The position numbers and the translations under genes are program-made. The notes under the pieces are model-generated. The model had not been told where the DNA came from. It worked only from the letters and a program-made list of their open reading frames with translations, and did not search any database. Of a DNA stretch of 10,928 nt, positions 7,926 through 10,928 are shown one piece after another. This DNA is from CAZDCZ01 sp964504155. GTDB lineage: Bacteria > Bacteroidota > Bacteroidia > Bacteroidales > UBA12077. Every line of letters begins with the position of its first letter. Positions within the stretch are counted from its first letter, which is position 1. The DNA is taken from contig CAZDCZ010000093.1 of the NCBI GenBank assembly GCA_964504155.1, forward strand, positions 1 to 10,928, written 5' to 3'.

Positions 7926-10271
7926 ATGAAACGGATTTTAATTATTTTAGCTATTATTACAATTTTTCTGGGATGTAAAAACGAAGAAAACACAAAAAAA
8001 TCTACTATTTTCGGATTAGCAACACCAATAGTTTTAAACACCGATTCGACAACAATAAACTTTAAAGGATATATTCGCAATCCAAATTTAATAGATTCGA
8101 TAGCTTTGCCGGATTATTTTTCTTACACATTGAATAAAAAAAATAACACACTTACAATAATTAACAAAACTAACAGTTTTCCAAAATTATCAAAACTTAA
8201 ACTATTTATCGAAAACTCGGAATACACAATTATACTAAAGAAAAATCGCAAATTGATTTATAATTATGTTTTCGATTCAAAAAATAAACATTATAACAAA
8301 GTTCAACTTGCCGGAACATTTAACAACTGGACTCCTTCGAAAACCAATCTCAAATTTGTTAACGGAAAATGGGAGACTAAATTAACATTAAATCCAGGGA
8401 AATACCATTATCAAATTGTTGTTGATAACAATTGGATATTAGATCCAAATAACAATATTAAAGAAGATAACAATATTGGAGGATTTAATTCTGTACTTAT
8501 TTTAGAAGAAAAAAAAGATAATTTCCCGAAACTATCTTTACAAAATCACACAAATAAAATAATAGAACTAAAAACTACCGATACTACGGCTAAAATTATT
8601 GCACTATGGCAAAACAAAGAAATATCTGTAAAGCAAAACAATAATATACTACAAATTACTATCCCATCTGATGCAAAAGAACTCGACAGATCGTACATAA
8701 GAGTATTGGCATATAATTCAGATGGAATTTCAAACAACATATTAATCCCATTACAAAATAATAAAATAATTGAGTCGACAAGTCAGCTAAAACGAACCGA
8801 CAAAGAAGCAATGATTCTATATTTTATGATGGTTGATAGATTTAATAATGGAAACAAAAATAATGACGCTCCTATAAACGATCCCCAAATTGATAAAAAA
8901 GCAAACTATTGGGGTGGCGATTTAAAAGGAATAACAAATAAAATAGAAAGTGGATATTTCTCAAAATTAGGAATAAATACTATATGGTTATCACCAATCA
9001 ATCAAAATCCACAAATAGGATATGTTGAATATCCTGCTCCACATAGAAAATATTCGGGCTATCATGGATACTGGCCTATAACACTAACAACAATAGATAA
9101 TAGATTTGGAACACCAACCGAATTACACGAATTAGTAAATCTAGCGCATAAAAATAATATAAATGTAATACTCGATTTCGTTTCAAACCATGTTCATAAA
9201 GAGAATCCTTTATACAAGAATCATCCCGACTGGGCAACAAATTTAATATTACCCGATGGCAGTAAAAATATTCGTATATGGGACGAACAACGTTTAACAA
9301 CATGGTTCGACACTTTCCTTCCGACTTTAGATTTCTCGAAAAAAATTGTTGTCGAAACAATTTCAGACTCTGCATTGTTCTGGATTAAAAAATATAATTT
9401 AGACGGTTTCAGACACGATGCCACTAAGCATATACCAGAAATTTATTGGAAAACATTAACACGAAAACTTCGCGATAGTCTTGAAAATGAAAATATTTTC
9501 CAAATCGGAGAAACATTCGGAAGTCGCGAGTTAATAGGTAGTTATGTAAACTCAGAAGAATTAGACGGACAATTCGATTTTAATCTGTATTTCGATGCTC
9601 GTTCTGTTTTTGTAAATGATAACGAATCGTTTATAAAACTTAAAAATTCGCTAGAAGAAAGTTTCGATTACTATGGTTATCATTCATTAATGGGGAATAT
9701 TACAGGCAATCACGATATCCCTAGATTTATTTCATTTGCCAGTAAAGCATTATCTTTCGACGAAGATGCAAAAGAAGCAGGTTGGACAAGAGATATTGAA
9801 GTAATAGATACAATAGGATATTATAAACTCTCATCGCTAACAGCATTTATTATGACAATTCCCGGGATACCGGTTATTTATTATGGCGACGAATTAGGTA
9901 TGCCGGGAGCCGGAGACCCCGACAATAGAAGACCAATGAAATTTTCAGGACTATCGGAACAAGAATCAAAATTAAAAGCAAAAACAGAAAAACTTATAAA
10001 TCTCAGAAAATCGAATATGTCTTTAATATATGGGAATACAGAGTTCCTACGAGCCGATAAAGATATTTTAGTTTATTCGCGAACATACTTTAACAACAAA
10101 ACTATTGTTGCATTTAATAAAAGTAAGAATATACAAACAGTAAAATTACCAATACCTGAAAATTACGATATTAACACATTAAAATCGAATTTTAATTCGG
10201 ATATTGAGATCTCTGATAATGAGATCATTATTACTCTTAAGCCATATTCATACGAGATATTGAATAACTAA
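7926..10271 (+). CDS. GH13 alpha-amylase lipoprotein with CBM48-like domain
   Basis: A 781-residue lipoprotein. The signal peptide ends in the lipobox FLGC with lipidated C17, followed by KNEEN, a lysine-plus-acidic tail resembling the Bacteroidota lipoprotein surface-export signal, so it may face outward. Residues 18 to about 110 form an unassigned beta-rich segment. About 110-193 is a CBM48/AMPK-type glycogen-binding domain (VQLAGTFNNW at 126-135, GKYHYQIVVD, a DPNN turn). About 195-290 is another probable beta domain. The catalytic barrel (about 293-690) has all four regions: DFVSNH (417-422), GFRHDATKH with nucleophile D498, IGETF with acid/base E529, and GNHD with D597. A C-terminal beta domain follows. 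The likely job is endo-cleavage of starch or glycogen-type glucans outside the inner membrane, feeding the periplasmic GH13 enzyme. It is the last gene of the operon. Its functional equivalent in Bacteroides is SusG, but the domain layout differs, so I give no symbol. Confidence 0.9.
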   Translation: MKRILIILAIITIFLGCKNEENTKKSTIFGLATPIVLNTDSTTINFKGYIRNPNLIDSIALPDYFSYTLNKKNNTLTIINKTNSFPKLSKLKLFIENSEYTIILKKNRKLIYNYVFDSKNKHYNKVQLAGTFNNWTPSKTNLKFVNGKWETKLTLNPGKYHYQIVVDNNWILDPNNNIKEDNNIGGFNSVLILEEKKDNFPKLSLQNHTNKIIELKTTDTTAKIIALWQNKEISVKQNNNILQITIPSDAKELDRSYIRVLAYNSDGISNNILIPLQNNKIIESTSQLKRTDKEAMILYFMMVDRFNNGNKNNDAPINDPQIDKKANYWGGDLKGITNKIESGYFSKLGINTIWLSPINQNPQIGYVEYPAPHRKYSGYHGYWPITLTTIDNRFGTPTELHELVNLAHKNNINVILDFVSNHVHKENPLYKNHPDWATNLILPDGSKNIRIWDEQRLTTWFDTFLPTLDFSKKIVVETISDSALFWIKKYNLDGFRHDATKHIPEIYWKTLTRKLRDSLENENIFQIGETFGSRELIGSYVNSEELDGQFDFNLYFDARSVFVNDNESFIKLKNSLEESFDYYGYHSLMGNITGNHDIPRFISFASKALSFDEDAKEAGWTRDIEVIDTIGYYKLSSLTAFIMTIPGIPVIYYGDELGMPGAGDPDNRRPMKFSGLSEQESKLKAKTEKLINLRKSNMSLIYGNTEFLRADKDILVYSRTYFNNKTIVAFNKSKNIQTVKLPIPENYDINTLKSNFNSDIEISDNEIIITLKPYSYEILNN

Positions 10272-10358
10272 TGGAATAATAATTATTATTTATTTGAATA
10301 AGAACAAATTACAATTGACTAAATTTATTGTCTGATGTTTGTCTTTTACTTAAGCAGA

Positions 10359-10383
10359 TGTCTCGACTACGCTCGATATGACA
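10359..10383. repeat. REP-like interspersed palindromic element
   Basis: A 25-base imperfect dyad: TGTC and TCGA on the left pair with TCGA and GACA on the right, around CTACGC, with a small bulge. It is clearly richer in G+C than the surrounding DNA. From memory, closely similar intergenic elements (TCGACTACGCTCGA followed by an ATGACA-like tail) recur in many Bacteroidota genomes after gene ends. Only one copy is in this window, so repetitiveness cannot be shown here. Confidence 0.5.
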
Positions 10384-10410
10384 ATTAAAAACAAGTAAAA
10401 AAACTCTTTA

Positions 10411-10451
10411 AAAAAGAAGCTGAATTAAAATTAATTCAGCTTCTTTTTTTT
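10411..10451. terminator. Bidirectional intrinsic terminator
   Basis: A perfect 13-bp stem (10416-10428 with 10431-10443, GAAGCTGAATTAA and its complement) has a tight A-rich loop. The stem is flanked by A's on the left (10410-10415) and eight T's on the right (10444-10451), so both strands give a hairpin followed by a U-run. It lies 145 bases after the amylase stop and about 25 bases after the phosphofructokinase stop on the other strand. It therefore serves two converging genes. Confidence 0.88.
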
Positions 10452-10468
10452 AATTATATACCTAACAA

Positions 10469-10928
10469 TTAATCTCCAAAATTAATACCTAACCCTCTAG
10501 CAGTTTTCATTAATGCAGTATCGAGAGTTACAGCATTAGGTCGGCTTATAGCCTCTTCAAAAGGCACTGATGTAATATATGGATGTTGATACGAAACCAT
10601 CTCTCCATATTTTTCTTCTAACACCATTTCAAAAGCTCTAACACCAAACTGAGAAGCAAGAACTCTATCGTAAGCAATAGGCACTCCCCCTCTTTGGATA
10701 TGTCCTAACACAGTTTTTCTAATATCGTGTTCACATCCTGCAGCTTCCAATTGTTCAACTAGATGCGATGCAGCTCCTTCAAATCTTTTATTTTTATATC
10801 CTATTTCTGTTGACTCAACTATCGAAGCCTTTTGACCTTTGGCTTTAGCTCCTTCTGAGATTACAATAATAATAAAACCTCTATCTTTAACGAATCGTGA
10901 TTCTATCTTTTCTATCACCTTATTAATA
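10469..10928 (-). CDS. pfkA: ATP/PPi 6-phosphofructokinase, C-terminal part (partial)
   Basis: The reverse-strand frame is open from the window end (INK precedes the GTG at 10918, so that GTG is an internal valine, not the start) to TAA at 10469-10471. About 150 C-terminal residues are visible of a protein usually 320-330 long; the N-terminal ATP-binding half lies outside. The segment IIIVISEGAK and especially RKTVLGHIQRGGVPIAYDR (around 10665-10720) are classical PfkA features. The histidine and arginine of GHIQRGG, and the arginine before KTV, match the fructose 6-phosphate-binding H249, R252 and R243 of the E. coli enzyme. The role is phosphorylation of fructose 6-phosphate in glycolysis. 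Phosphate donor (ATP or pyrophosphate) is decided in the missing part. It converges on the maltodextrin operon and is separated from it by the terminator, so it is probably a separate transcription unit. Confidence 0.92.
   Translation of the reverse strand, partial: INKVIEKIESRFVKDRGFIIIVISEGAKAKGQKASIVESTEIGYKNKRFEGAASHLVEQLEAAGCEHDIRKTVLGHIQRGGVPIAYDRVLASQFGVRAFEMVLEEKYGEMVSYQHPYITSVPFEEAISRPNAVTLDTALMKTARGLGINFGD

Noticed and set aside
9076..9424. Overlapping - strand open frames (99 and 67 codons) within the second GH13 gene
   Set aside because: They are antisense to the conserved catalytic regions I and II of the amylase and show no domain or start-site support.
10275..10290. Exact 16-base palindrome AATAATAATTATTATT just after the amylase stop
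   Set aside because: It is made only of A and T, would have no stable loop, and such palindromes arise by chance at this composition; the strong terminator lies further on.
10916..10918. GTG as start codon of the phosphofructokinase gene
   Set aside because: The frame remains open upstream to the window edge and the visible protein lacks the N-terminal half of the family, so the gene simply runs out of the window.

Overview
The window comes from a low-GC (roughly 30% by eye) Bacteroidota chromosome. Four things point there: start codons preceded by A/T-rich leaders with no Shine-Dalgarno sequence, a lipoprotein signal followed by an acidic surface-export-like tail, gene families and order typical of alpha-glucan use in Flavobacteriia/Bacteroidales, and a Bacteroidota-like phosphofructokinase. 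I cannot place it more finely.

Layout: positions 1-54 may be the last codons of an upstream gene. Positions 55-396 are a non-coding, very A/T-rich leader with direct repeats and a LacI-type operator (core AAACGTTT). From 397 to 10271 six genes run on the + strand with gaps of 4 to 50 bases, so they look like one operon: an SLC45/GPH-like MFS sugar transporter, beta-phosphoglucomutase, a GH65 phosphorylase (probably maltose phosphorylase), a PfkB-family sugar kinase, a secreted GH13 cyclomaltodextrinase/neopullulanase-type enzyme, and a GH13 alpha-amylase lipoprotein with a CBM48-like domain. Positions 10272-10468 hold a short REP-like dyad and a strong bidirectional terminator. The 3' part of a 6-phosphofructokinase gene lies on the - strand from 10469 to the window end.

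How the genes fit together (inference from families): the lipoprotein amylase cuts starch or maltodextrin outside the inner membrane, possibly on the cell surface. The second GH13 enzyme trims oligosaccharides in the periplasm, and the MFS protein imports maltose. In the cytoplasm GH65 splits maltose with phosphate into glucose and beta-glucose 1-phosphate. Beta-phosphoglucomutase turns the latter into glucose 6-phosphate, and the PfkB kinase may phosphorylate the free glucose. No SusC/SusD pair is in the window. A LacI-family repressor probably controls the operon.

Most of this is a recognisable maltodextrin locus, not a new system. The least explained parts are the PfkB kinase, the two apparent extra hydrophobic helices in the transporter, and the repeat/operator-rich leader.
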